From the NCBI GenBank assembly GCA_903842575.1, contig CAIMMM010000172.1, forward strand, positions 1-53,850: a stretch of DNA of 53,850 bases. Direction: 5' to 3'. Below the pieces are notes generated by a model that saw nothing but the letters and a program-made list of their open reading frames with translations, was not told the DNA's origin and made no database searches. The DNA comes from an uncultured Bacteroidota bacterium. GTDB lineage: Bacteria; Bacteroidota; Bacteroidia; Flavobacteriales; Flavobacteriaceae. Positions 25,849 to 32,742 of this stretch are shown piece after piece (positions within the stretch are counted from its first letter, which is position 1; each line of letters begins with the position of its first letter). The position numbers and the translations under genes are program-made.

Positions 25849-25911
25849 TGTCACACTGAGCTTGTCGAAGTGCTTGTAAAAAAGAATGTCTTCGACAGGC
25901 TCAGACTGACA
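25849..25911. repeat. REP-like intergenic hairpin (CTTCGACA-GCTCAG type)
   Basis: Two 22-nt arms (25849-25870 and 25890-25911) are near-perfect inverted copies around a 19-nt loop; both carry TGTCGAAG or its complement. The differences are two adjacent bases and one wobble pair. From memory, sequences with CTTCGACAAGCTCAG recur in intergenic DNA of many Flavobacterium genomes, so this is probably a REP/MITE-type dispersed repeat. It lies between the SRPBCC and pyrE genes, in the largest gap of this part of the window (25762-25983), and nothing else is seen there except the small hairpin. Confidence 0.75.
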
Positions 25912-25983
25912 TTCCTTTACTTATTGAAAGCATCTTTACCGAAAACATGCTTATATTTAATATCTAAAATTTAATATTTAAAA

Positions 25984-26625
25984 TTACACACTCCAAGTCG
26001 AAGGACTAATCCTCCAATCTTCTAGTGTCATTAATTCTTCTTCGTTGATATATTGTTTGTGAACCGCTAGTTTTAAAAGATGTTCGTAATTTCCCAGCGT
26101 GTATAATTCCACATGGGCATTCTTAAAGTTATCTTCGGCAACTTCAAAGCCATAGGTGAAAATTGCCACCATGCCTTTAACATTAGCACCCGCTTCTTTC
26201 AAAGCTTCCACTGCCAGTAAACTGCTGTTTCCTGTGCTGATTAAATCTTCCACTACAATTACGTTTTGTCCTTTTTGCAAAAAACCTTCTACTTGATTTT
26301 GCTTTCCATGTTTTTTGGGTTCGGGACGCACATAAACAAATGGCAATCCCATGCATTCCGCAACCAGCATTCCAATACCAATGGCGCCTGTAGCTACTCC
26401 GGCAATGACATCGGGTTTTCCAAATTGCTTCTCTATATTTTTAGCAAATTCATCCCGAATATAATTTCTAATCAATGGAAAAGACAGTATTAATCGGTTG
26501 TCGCAATAAATTGGCGACTGCCAACCGGATGCCCATGTAAAAGGATTTTTGGAATTTAATTTAATTGCGTTTATTTGTAAAAGCAATTCGGCTGTTTTTT
26601 CGGCTGTTTCTTTATTAAAAATCAT
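25984..26625 (-). CDS. pyrE: Orotate phosphoribosyltransferase
   Basis: 213 residues from the ATG at 26625, normal length. The orotate/PRPP signature VIVVEDLISTGNSS is intact, as are the N-terminal KNPFTWASGWQSPIYCDNR block and the VYVRPEPKKHGKQNQVEG flexible loop. It converts orotate and PRPP to OMP in pyrimidine synthesis. The frame is open nine codons further up, but a -7 box at 26630-26637 ends 4 nt before this ATG, which fixes the start. It is divergent from the NUDIX gene with only 7 nt between the start codons. Confidence 0.95.
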   Translation of the reverse strand: MIFNKETAEKTAELLLQINAIKLNSKNPFTWASGWQSPIYCDNRLILSFPLIRNYIRDEFAKNIEKQFGKPDVIAGVATGAIGIGMLVAECMGLPFVYVRPEPKKHGKQNQVEGFLQKGQNVIVVEDLISTGNSSLLAVEALKEAGANVKGMVAIFTYGFEVAEDNFKNAHVELYTLGNYEHLLKLAVHKQYINEEELMTLEDWRISPSTWSV

Positions 26626-26629
26626 AGTA

Positions 26630-26637
26630 CAAATGTA
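26630..26637 (-). promoter_or_regulatory. -7 box of pyrE, overlapping the NUDIX start codon
   Basis: The minus strand reads TACATTTG, then TACT, then the pyrE ATG (26623-26625). The plus-strand ATG of the NUDIX gene (26633-26635) is inside this box. It predicts a leaderless or nearly leaderless pyrE mRNA and interference between the two genes. Confidence 0.66.
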
Positions 26638-27238
26638 TAAAGTTTTTGTCAACGATAAGCCACTTTTTTTAACTAATCAAATCGCCAAAGAAACCGATTT
26701 TCAATTGTTTTTACTGGAGAGTATTGATATAGAACAGCTCATCATCAAAATATATCAGAACAAAGTGCAAAAAGCCTATTTGTTTTATCCCGATGAAAAA
26801 GAGATAATGAAGAAGCTAAAAGAAAAAATTCCCGTTTGTAAAGCAGGTGGTGGATTTGTTTATAACAAGAAAAGGGAAATCCTTTTTATTTTCAGAAATG
26901 GAAAATGGGACTTACCCAAAGGCGGAATAGAAAAAGGAGAGGAGATACAAACCACTGCAGTTCGGGAGGTTGAAGAAGAAACGGGTGTTGATAATTTGGT
27001 GATAACTAAAAAACTCCAAAAAACCTATCATGTTTTCAAACGCAATGGTAAATACAAACTAAAAATCACCCATTGGTTCGAAATGGAAACCGACTATGAA
27101 GGTACTCTAATGCCACAAGTAAATGAAGGAATAGAAAAAGCCGTTTGGCTTAATCCAGAGCAAGTAAAAGAAGCGATGAAAAATTCCTATGAAAACATTA
27201 AATTGTTGTTTGAAGAGGAGCATTTCGCACAGTTCTAA
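26633..27238 (+). CDS. NUDIX hydrolase
   Basis: 201 residues from the ATG at 26633. The C-terminal 135 residues are a NUDIX domain with a full Nudix box (GGIEKGEEIQTTAVREVEEE, then TGV), fitting GX5EX7REUXEEXGU; the glutamates bind Mg2+. The N-terminal 60 residues (MYKVFVNDKPLFLTNQ, then FYPDEKEIMKKLKEKIPVCKAGG) form an extra alpha/beta region typical of the Flavobacterial homologue next to pyrE. It hydrolyses a nucleoside-diphosphate-linked compound; the substrate is unknown. The frame is open 28 codons upstream through the pyrE gene, which is not used. Its start codon sits inside the pyrE promoter. Confidence 0.88.
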   Translation: MYKVFVNDKPLFLTNQIAKETDFQLFLLESIDIEQLIIKIYQNKVQKAYLFYPDEKEIMKKLKEKIPVCKAGGGFVYNKKREILFIFRNGKWDLPKGGIEKGEEIQTTAVREVEEETGVDNLVITKKLQKTYHVFKRNGKYKLKITHWFEMETDYEGTLMPQVNEGIEKAVWLNPEQVKEAMKNSYENIKLLFEEEHFAQF

Positions 27239-27279
27239 CTATTCTTTTTTACTAATTCGGTTTTATTCATAATTGGCTT

Positions 27280-27287
27280 TACCTTTG
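27280..27287 (+). promoter_or_regulatory. -7 box of the helicase gene, 4 nt before the ATG
   Basis: TACCTTTG, then CCCA, then ATG at 27292. It predicts a leaderless or nearly leaderless mRNA. Confidence 0.66.
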
Positions 27288-27291
27288 CCCA

Positions 27292-28638
27292 ATGAAAAAT
27301 AAGCACCATTCCAACAATCTTCTTTTGAATTTAGGCATTGAAAGCCTGAACGAAATGCAAATTGCTGCGCAAGAAACCATCCTTAACGATAGTAATGTTT
27401 TACTTCTTTCGCCAACAGGTTCGGGGAAAACATTAGCCTTTTTATTGCCCATTTTTGAAACTTTGGAGCCAGAAATTAAAGGCGTTCAATGTTTGATTTT
27501 GGTACCTTCGAGAGAATTGGCATTGCAGATTGAGCAGGTTTGGAAAAAAATGGGCACCGATTATAAAGTAAATGTTTGTTACGGCGGGCATTCCATTGAT
27601 ACCGAAATTAAGAATTTGAGTAATCCTCCAGCCATTTTAATTGGAACACCGGGAAGAATTGCCGATCATATTGACCGAGCTACTTTCAAAACTGATAAAA
27701 TTCAGACTTTAATTTTGGACGAATTTGATAAATCATTGCAATTGGGTTTCCATGAAGAAATGTCGTTTATCATTGGAAAATTAACCAAACTCAACAAACG
27801 GGTTTTGGTTTCGGCAACCTCGGGAATTGAAATTCCAAAATATACTAGAGTTGTGAATCCAACGGTTTTGGATTTTATTCCAACTGAAGAAGAGAAAGTG
27901 AATCTGACCATGAAAATGGTGGTTTCCAAAGAGAAAGATAAGATTGGAAGTTTGTTTAATTTGATTTGTTCGTTGAAATCGCAATCGGCGTTGATTTTTT
28001 GTAATCATAGAGATGCTGCGGAACGGATTAGCGACACGCTGAATGAAAAAGGAATTTACGCCACGTATTATCACGGAGGCATGGATCAGGATGAACGTGA
28101 ACGGGCTTTAATCCAGTTTAGGAATGGCAGCGTGAGTTATTTAATCACCACCGATTTAGCAGCACGTGGATTGGATATTCCCGAGATGAATCATGTGATT
28201 CATTATCATTTGCCTTCCAAAGAAGATGAATTCACGCATAGAAATGGACGAACTGCGCGTATGTTAGCTTCCGGAACGGCTTATATTCTCATTCACGAAA
28301 GTGAAAAAAAGCTGGATTATATTGATTACAATATGCCGGTTTTAAAAGTAGACTCAGCAACGACCTTACCAAAACCACCCGAATTTCAAACCATTTATAT
28401 CAGTGGCGGCAAAAAAAATAAACTCAATAAAATAGATATCGTAGGTTTCTTTTCTCAAAAAGGAAAACTCGAAAAAGGCGATTTGGGATTGATAGAAGTA
28501 AAAGATTTTATTTCGTTTGCTGCCGTTAAATCCAAAAAGGTCAAGGACTTACTAGTTGCCATTCGCGATGAAAAAATGAAAGGGAAAAAGTTTAAGATTG
28601 AAGTTGCCCGAAAAGTGATTAAGAAAGTAGAGGAGTAG
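27292..28638 (+). CDS. DbpA-like DEAD-box RNA helicase (motif II DEFD)
   Basis: 448 residues. Motif I is SPTGSGKT (40-47), motif Ia is PSREL (72-76, usually PTREL), motif II is DEFD (143-146) in place of DEAD, motif III is SATSG (174-178), and motif VI is HRNGRTAR. The C-terminal part (about 365-448; IYISGGKKNKLNKIDIVGFF) matches the DbpA-type RNA-binding domain, which targets 23S rRNA hairpin 92 in E. coli. The likely role is 50S ribosome assembly. The DEFD change keeps the two acidic residues of the ATPase site, so activity is expected. The gene is monocistronic and ends in a long hairpin. Confidence 0.9.
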   Translation: MKNKHHSNNLLLNLGIESLNEMQIAAQETILNDSNVLLLSPTGSGKTLAFLLPIFETLEPEIKGVQCLILVPSRELALQIEQVWKKMGTDYKVNVCYGGHSIDTEIKNLSNPPAILIGTPGRIADHIDRATFKTDKIQTLILDEFDKSLQLGFHEEMSFIIGKLTKLNKRVLVSATSGIEIPKYTRVVNPTVLDFIPTEEEKVNLTMKMVVSKEKDKIGSLFNLICSLKSQSALIFCNHRDAAERISDTLNEKGIYATYYHGGMDQDERERALIQFRNGSVSYLITTDLAARGLDIPEMNHVIHYHLPSKEDEFTHRNGRTARMLASGTAYILIHESEKKLDYIDYNMPVLKVDSATTLPKPPEFQTIYISGGKKNKLNKIDIVGFFSQKGKLEKGDLGLIEVKDFISFAAVKSKKVKDLLVAIRDEKMKGKKFKIEVARKVIKKVEE

Positions 28639-28641
28639 AAG

Positions 28642-28685
28642 TCAATCACAGTTTTTAGTTCACTTCAACTGAAAACTGTGATTGA
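28642..28685. terminator. Long hairpin filling a convergent gap
   Basis: TCAATCACAGTTTT (28642-28655) pairs with AAAACTGTGATTGA (28672-28685). A wobble pair and a further AGTT/AACT pairing leave a 6-nt loop, giving about 19 bp. It covers 44 of the 54 nt between the helicase and phnA stops. There is no long T-run, so Rho-independent termination in either direction is likely but imperfect. Confidence 0.7.
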
Positions 28686-28692
28686 AAACTAA

Positions 28693-29271
28693 TTATATTT
28701 TCTTCACGTATTGTGTAATGATTACAATGGTTTGTCCGTCCACTCTTCCTTCAATGTATTCCGCATTTTCATGATCCAATCGGATGTTTCTAACGGAAGT
28801 GCCTTGTTTGGCAACCATACTCGAACCTTTTACTTTTAGGTCTTTGATTAAAACTACCGAATCGCCCGTAGAAAGAATTACCCCATTTACATCACGATGG
28901 ACAACTTTATTTTCATCGGCTTCACCTTCGCCTGTTGCTTGTGCCCAAGCCAGCGTTTCGTCATCAAAATACATTTGGTCCAACAATTCCTGAGGCCATC
29001 CTAAAGCACGCAAACGGCTCAGCATTCTCCAAGAAACCACTTGCACGGGAATGTTTTCGTTCCACATGCTGTCATTCAAACAACGCCAGTGGTTGGCGTC
29101 TAGATGATCTGGGTTTTCAATTTGGTCAATACAGGTGGTACAAGCCAATATACTTTCGTCGACGCCTCCTTTTTTGGTAGGAAGGACCACATATTCATTT
29201 AGATTTTCTTCACTTGCGCAAAGTTCGCATTTGGAACCACTACGTTTATTCAATTCTCTTTCGAAACTCAT
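28693..29271 (-). CDS. PhnA/YjdM-family zinc-ribbon protein
   Basis: 192 residues. A zinc ribbon sits at the N-terminus (C15-E-L-C18 and C44-T-T-C47). The second half has the YjdM C-terminal beta domain (VHRDVNGVILSTGDSVVLIKDLKVKG, then the GTSVRNIRL and YIEGRVDGQTIVI strands). Despite the historical name, YjdM is not a phosphonate-degrading enzyme of the C-P lyase; its role is unclear. It follows coaD by 28 nt and probably belongs to the ddl-coaD-phnA unit on the minus strand. Confidence 0.88.
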   Translation of the reverse strand: MSFERELNKRSGSKCELCASEENLNEYVVLPTKKGGVDESILACTTCIDQIENPDHLDANHWRCLNDSMWNENIPVQVVSWRMLSRLRALGWPQELLDQMYFDDETLAWAQATGEGEADENKVVHRDVNGVILSTGDSVVLIKDLKVKGSSMVAKQGTSVRNIRLDHENAEYIEGRVDGQTIVIITQYVKKI

Positions 29272-29299
29272 TTATATTTAATTTAGTTTTGTTTAATTT

Positions 29300-29758
29300 T
29301 TATTTATCAACTACTACCGTTTGAGGTACTAAAACGGTGTAATCACCACCATTTCTAATTACATCCCGAACAATACTCGAACTGATATAGGATGTATTGG
29401 AAGCCGTTAGTAAAAAGACGGTTTCAATTTTCGACAATCTTCGGTTGGTGTGTGCAATGGCTTTTTCAAATTCAAAATCGGCGGGATTGCGAAGGCCACG
29501 TAAGATGAAATTAGCTTTTAATTTTTTACATAAATCAATGGTTAGTCCTTCATAGATTACTACAGAAACACTGGGTTCATCTTTAAAAGCTTCTTCAATA
29601 AAACGTTTTCTGTCTTCCAAAGAAAACATGTATTTTTTTTCGGCATTGATACCAATAGCCACCACAATTTCATCAAATAATGGAATACTTCTTTTGATAA
29701 TATCATAGTGTCCTAACGTGATAGGGTCAAAGGAACCTGGAAATATGGCTTTTCTCAT
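29300..29758 (-). CDS. coaD: Phosphopantetheine adenylyltransferase
   Basis: 152 residues, normal for bacterial CoaD. The nucleotidyltransferase (T/H)xGH motif is TLGH in PGSFDPITLGHYDII, and the second ATP motif is in SSSIVRDVIRNGGDY. The KKYMFSLEDRKRFIEEAF block and LRNPADFEFEKAIAHTNR are diagnostic. It adenylates 4'-phosphopantetheine in coenzyme A synthesis. It lies 99 nt downstream of ddl and 28 nt upstream of phnA. Confidence 0.95.
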   Translation of the reverse strand: MRKAIFPGSFDPITLGHYDIIKRSIPLFDEIVVAIGINAEKKYMFSLEDRKRFIEEAFKDEPSVSVVIYEGLTIDLCKKLKANFILRGLRNPADFEFEKAIAHTNRRLSKIETVFLLTASNTSYISSSIVRDVIRNGGDYTVLVPQTVVVDK

Positions 29759-29811
29759 GATTAATTGTTGTTAATTTTACTTTCTATTCTTCTATTCCAA
29801 AATGATAATTT

Positions 29812-29844
29812 CTAGACTGCCAACGCTAAAGAGTTCGAGTCTAG
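29812..29844. repeat. Inverted repeat between ddl and coaD
   Basis: CTAGACT (29812-29818) and AGTCTAG (29838-29844) form a 7-bp stem with a 19-nt loop. It has no T-run on the minus strand, so it is a weak terminator or processing-site candidate at best. Confidence 0.35.
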
Positions 29845-29857
29845 TTTTATTCATGTT

Positions 29858-30835
29858 TTATTTTTTGGTTAACGCTAATTCTATCGCATTGGTAAACAAA
29901 TCTTCCAAGGAAATTCCAGCATTTTTGGCTTGTTGTGGAATTAAACTTTCAGTGGTTAAACCTGGAATGGTATTCATTTCCAACATATGCGGTTCGTTAT
30001 CGACAATAATAAATTCGCTTCGTGAAAAGCCCGACATTTTTAAAACCTCGTAGGCTTTTTTGGCAACAGCACTTACTTTGGCGGTCATTTCATCCGAAAT
30101 TCTAGCAGGTGTTATTTCTTGTGATTTGCCTAAATATTTAGCTTCATAATCGAAGAAGTCATTTTCGGAAACAATTTCTGTAATGGGCAAAACGGTAATA
30201 GTTCCTTTGTAATTGATTACGCCAACGGAAACTTCGGTTCCATCAAGGAAACTTTCAATAATGATTTCGTCGTCTTCTTTGTAGGCATTGTCAATGGCAA
30301 AAAGCAATTCGTCTTTGGTTTTTACTTTTGAAATTCCAAAACTAGAACCCGATTTGTTGGGTTTTACAAAACAAGGAAGCCCCACGGTTTTTAAAATTAA
30401 TTCCTCATTTATTTCATCACCCAAATTTAGATAATAAGAAGTGGCGGTTTTAATTCCGTAAGGTTTTAAAACAGAAAGTAAATCGCGTTTGTTAAAGGTT
30501 AAAGCCGCTTGATAATAATCACAAGAATTTTGTGGAATAGCTAGCAATTGAAAATAGGCTTGCATCAAACCATCTTCGCCTGGTGTTCCATGAATGGCGT
30601 TGAAAACACAATCGAAGGCGATCTTAACACCCTTTACGGTCACTGAAAAATCATTTCTATCAATGGGGAATTCTTGGTCTTTGTCGTCAACATAAACCCA
30701 TTTCTCTTTAAAAATGTGGATGCGGAAAGCGTTGTATTTTGTTTTATCTAGGAATTGATAGACTACGTTTCCGCTGGTCAGTGAGATTTTGTATTCGCTA
30801 GAATAACCGCCCATGATGATGGCAATATTTTTCAT
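29858..30835 (-). CDS. ddl: D-alanine--D-alanine ligase
   Basis: 325 residues from the ATG at 30835 (MKNIAIIMGGYSSEYKISL). ATP-grasp features are visible: GLPCFVKPNKSGSSFGISKV, EVSVGVINY, and the metal-binding end HMLEMNTIPGLT. It makes D-Ala-D-Ala for peptidoglycan. The frame is open twenty codons further, into the structured intergenic element, but MKNIAIIMGG is the family start. It is transcribed towards coaD and is divergent from the PASTA-protein gene. No TAnnTTTG box is visible upstream. Confidence 0.94.
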   Translation of the reverse strand: MKNIAIIMGGYSSEYKISLTSGNVVYQFLDKTKYNAFRIHIFKEKWVYVDDKDQEFPIDRNDFSVTVKGVKIAFDCVFNAIHGTPGEDGLMQAYFQLLAIPQNSCDYYQAALTFNKRDLLSVLKPYGIKTATSYYLNLGDEINEELILKTVGLPCFVKPNKSGSSFGISKVKTKDELLFAIDNAYKEDDEIIIESFLDGTEVSVGVINYKGTITVLPITEIVSENDFFDYEAKYLGKSQEITPARISDEMTAKVSAVAKKAYEVLKMSGFSRSEFIIVDNEPHMLEMNTIPGLTTESLIPQQAKNAGISLEDLFTNAIELALTKK

Positions 30836-30869
30836 TTTAAAGACAGTTTTGTTGTTATATAAATTTTTT

Positions 30870-30940
30870 AGCCCCGATAGTAGAGGAAATCCCACGCTTT
30901 TTTGGCGTGGATTGCAACGGATAGCGGGGAAAAGCTCCCA
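30870..30940 (+). ncRNA. Structured intergenic element resembling the Flavo-1 RNA motif
   Basis: An outer stem CCCCG (30872-30876)/CGGGG (30925-30929) encloses a symmetric internal loop (ATAGTAGAGGA against GCAACGGATAG). A 9-bp inner stem follows with one bulged C, AATCCCACGC (30888-30897) against GCGTGGATT (30905-30913), capped by a U-rich loop. The tail is AAAAGCTCC. From memory, very similar sequences (AGCCC-GATAG ... GGATTGCAACGGATAGC ... GGG-AAAAGCTCC) recur in Flavobacterium intergenic regions and match the Rfam Flavo-1 motif. The strand is taken from that recollection. It sits between the divergent ddl and PASTA genes. Confidence 0.65.
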
Positions 30941-31020
30941 AAATAAATTCAGGATATCTTCAATTAATTATGAAACAAAAATATCATTTTTTTTGAAACG
31001 ATTAACCTTTATGTTTTTTA

Positions 31021-31028
31021 TATCTTTG
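31021..31028 (+). promoter_or_regulatory. -7 box of the PASTA-rluD operon
   Basis: TATCTTTG matches TAnnTTTG, 16 nt before the ATG at 31045. A TTG at 30993-30995 lies 25 nt upstream. Confidence 0.6.
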
Positions 31029-31044
31029 CTCAAATTATTTTTTT

Positions 31045-31665
31045 ATGAGTTTGCGTAAATATGTAACAAGTCGGGTTTTCTTTGCTCAAGTTTTAGCTGC
31101 TATGGCAATAATTGCAGCATTATCCTATTTGTCTTTTCATTGGATAACCTATACAACGCATCATGGGGAGGAAATTACTGTTCCCGATTTGAGTAGATTG
31201 AGTGCAGAGCAAGCCGAAGAAAAATTGGATGCCTTGGATTTAAATTTTACAATATTGGATACGGTGGATTTTAGAGCTGATTTTCCAAAGCTTACGGTTG
31301 TGGACCAAGAACCAAAACCAGGCTCTAAAGTAAAAATGGGCAGAAAAATCTATTTAAAAATAAATGCTTCAAAATTCACAATGGTTGCAGTGCCTGATTT
31401 GGTTGAGAAAACCTATCGTCAAGCAGTGCCAACACTAGAATCGGTTGGGTTATTGGAAGGAACTATAACTTACAAACCCTATTTAGGAAAAGACATGGTT
31501 TTGGAGATGCGAATGAATGGTAAAAAAATAAAGGCAGGAGACAAAGTCTTGAAATCTTCTAAAATTGATTTGGTTTTAGGGGATGGAAATGTTGTTTTTG
31601 ATGATACAGAAATAGACAGTTTGGCTGTTGATACTACACAAATTGCACCTCTAAATGGACAATAA
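31045..31665 (+). CDS. PASTA-domain membrane protein
   Basis: 206 residues. A single membrane anchor lies at about 12-33 (FFAQVLAAMAIIAALSYLSF). Two or three PASTA repeats follow (about 43-110 and 114-180), with the family pattern VPDL...AxxxL...L and G...V...LxLG. PASTA domains bind peptidoglycan or muropeptides. Here they are not attached to a kinase or penicillin-binding protein, a stand-alone form common in Bacteroidetes. The gene overlaps rluD by 11 nt, so the two are co-expressed; a functional link is not evident. Confidence 0.88.
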   Translation: MSLRKYVTSRVFFAQVLAAMAIIAALSYLSFHWITYTTHHGEEITVPDLSRLSAEQAEEKLDALDLNFTILDTVDFRADFPKLTVVDQEPKPGSKVKMGRKIYLKINASKFTMVAVPDLVEKTYRQAVPTLESVGLLEGTITYKPYLGKDMVLEMRMNGKKIKAGDKVLKSSKIDLVLGDGNVVFDDTEIDSLAVDTTQIAPLNGQ

Positions 31666-32695
31666 TAACGATAATCAAGAGCTGGAAGAGGAATTATTTG
31701 AGCATTTTAAAATTGAAGTTCCCAAGGGTCAAGCTTTTTTACGAATTGATAAATTCCTGATGGGGTTTATTCAAAATGCAACCCGAAATAAAATTCAGAA
31801 TGCTGCAACCAATGGTGATATTTATGTAAATGATGTTGCTGTAAAATCCAATTATAAGGTAAAGCCTTTGGATGTCATCCGATTGATGCTAACCCATCCA
31901 CCGTTTGACAATACCGTTTTGCCCGAAGATATTCCCTTGGATATTGTGTATGAAGATGATGCGTTGTTACTAATTAATAAATCGCCAGGTTTTGTGGTGC
32001 ATCCGGGACATGGGAATTATACAGGAACTTTGGTCAATGCTTTGGCCTTCCATTTTGATAATTTGCCGATGAATTCGAGCGAAAGACCTGGATTGGTGCA
32101 TCGTATTGATAAAGACACTTCGGGATTGTTGGTGATTGCCAAAACCGAGCAATCCATGAGTTTTTTGGCCAAACAATTTGAAGACAAGACTTCCGACAGA
32201 GAATATATTGCGCTGGTTTGGGGGAATGTAAAAGAAGAGGAAGGTACTGTGGTAGGCAACATTGGACGTCATGTAAAGGACAGAATGCAAATGGCAGTTT
32301 TTCCAGAAGGCGACCAAGGAAAACCTGCAGTTACGCATTATAAAGTTTTGGAACGTTTGGGATATGTTACTTTGATTTCTTGTAAATTGGAAACAGGAAG
32401 AACGCACCAAATCAGGGTTCATATGAAATATATAGGGCACACCATTTTCAATGACGCGCGGTATGGAGGCGATTTGATTTTGAAAGGCACCACGTTTACC
32501 AAATACAAACAGTTTGTGGATAATTGTTTTAAAACTTTACCACGCCAAGCCTTACATGCAAAAACGTTGGGTTTCCAACATCCAACTACCAAAGAATTTA
32601 TGAGTTTTGATACCGAATTGCCGCAAGATATGAAAGATTGTATTGAGAAATGGCGCAACTATTCGAAGTCCGTTAACACTATAGAAGAAGAATAA
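31655..32695 (+). CDS. RluA-family pseudouridine synthase (RluD-like)
   Basis: 346 residues. An S4 RNA-binding domain (about 25-85) precedes the pseudouridine synthase core with HRIDKDTSGLLV (149-160; catalytic D152), then GRTHQIRVH. The architecture and length match RluD, which modifies 23S rRNA helix 69, but RluC-type specificity cannot be excluded by eye. It starts inside the PASTA gene (11-nt overlap) and ends in a strong terminator shared with the E1 gene. A stretch of 30 acidic residues precedes the S4 domain. Confidence 0.92.
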   Translation: MDNNNDNQELEEELFEHFKIEVPKGQAFLRIDKFLMGFIQNATRNKIQNAATNGDIYVNDVAVKSNYKVKPLDVIRLMLTHPPFDNTVLPEDIPLDIVYEDDALLLINKSPGFVVHPGHGNYTGTLVNALAFHFDNLPMNSSERPGLVHRIDKDTSGLLVIAKTEQSMSFLAKQFEDKTSDREYIALVWGNVKEEEGTVVGNIGRHVKDRMQMAVFPEGDQGKPAVTHYKVLERLGYVTLISCKLETGRTHQIRVHMKYIGHTIFNDARYGGDLILKGTTFTKYKQFVDNCFKTLPRQALHAKTLGFQHPTTKEFMSFDTELPQDMKDCIEKWRNYSKSVNTIEEE

Positions 32696-32722
32696 AAAAA
32701 GTCCCGAGAAGGGACTTTTTTT
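32694..32722. terminator. Bidirectional terminator between rluD and the E1 gene
   Basis: A7-GTCCC (32694-32705), loop GAGAA, GGGAC-T7 (32711-32722): a strong stem lying right after the rluD stop, between converging genes. Confidence 0.9.
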
Positions 32723-32742
32723 ATTTAAATTTATTTTTTATC

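Noticed and set aside
26549..26632. Longer N-terminus for the NUDIX protein
   Set aside because: It would run through the pyrE coding region and has no family similarity; the ATG at 26633 gives the expected N-terminus.
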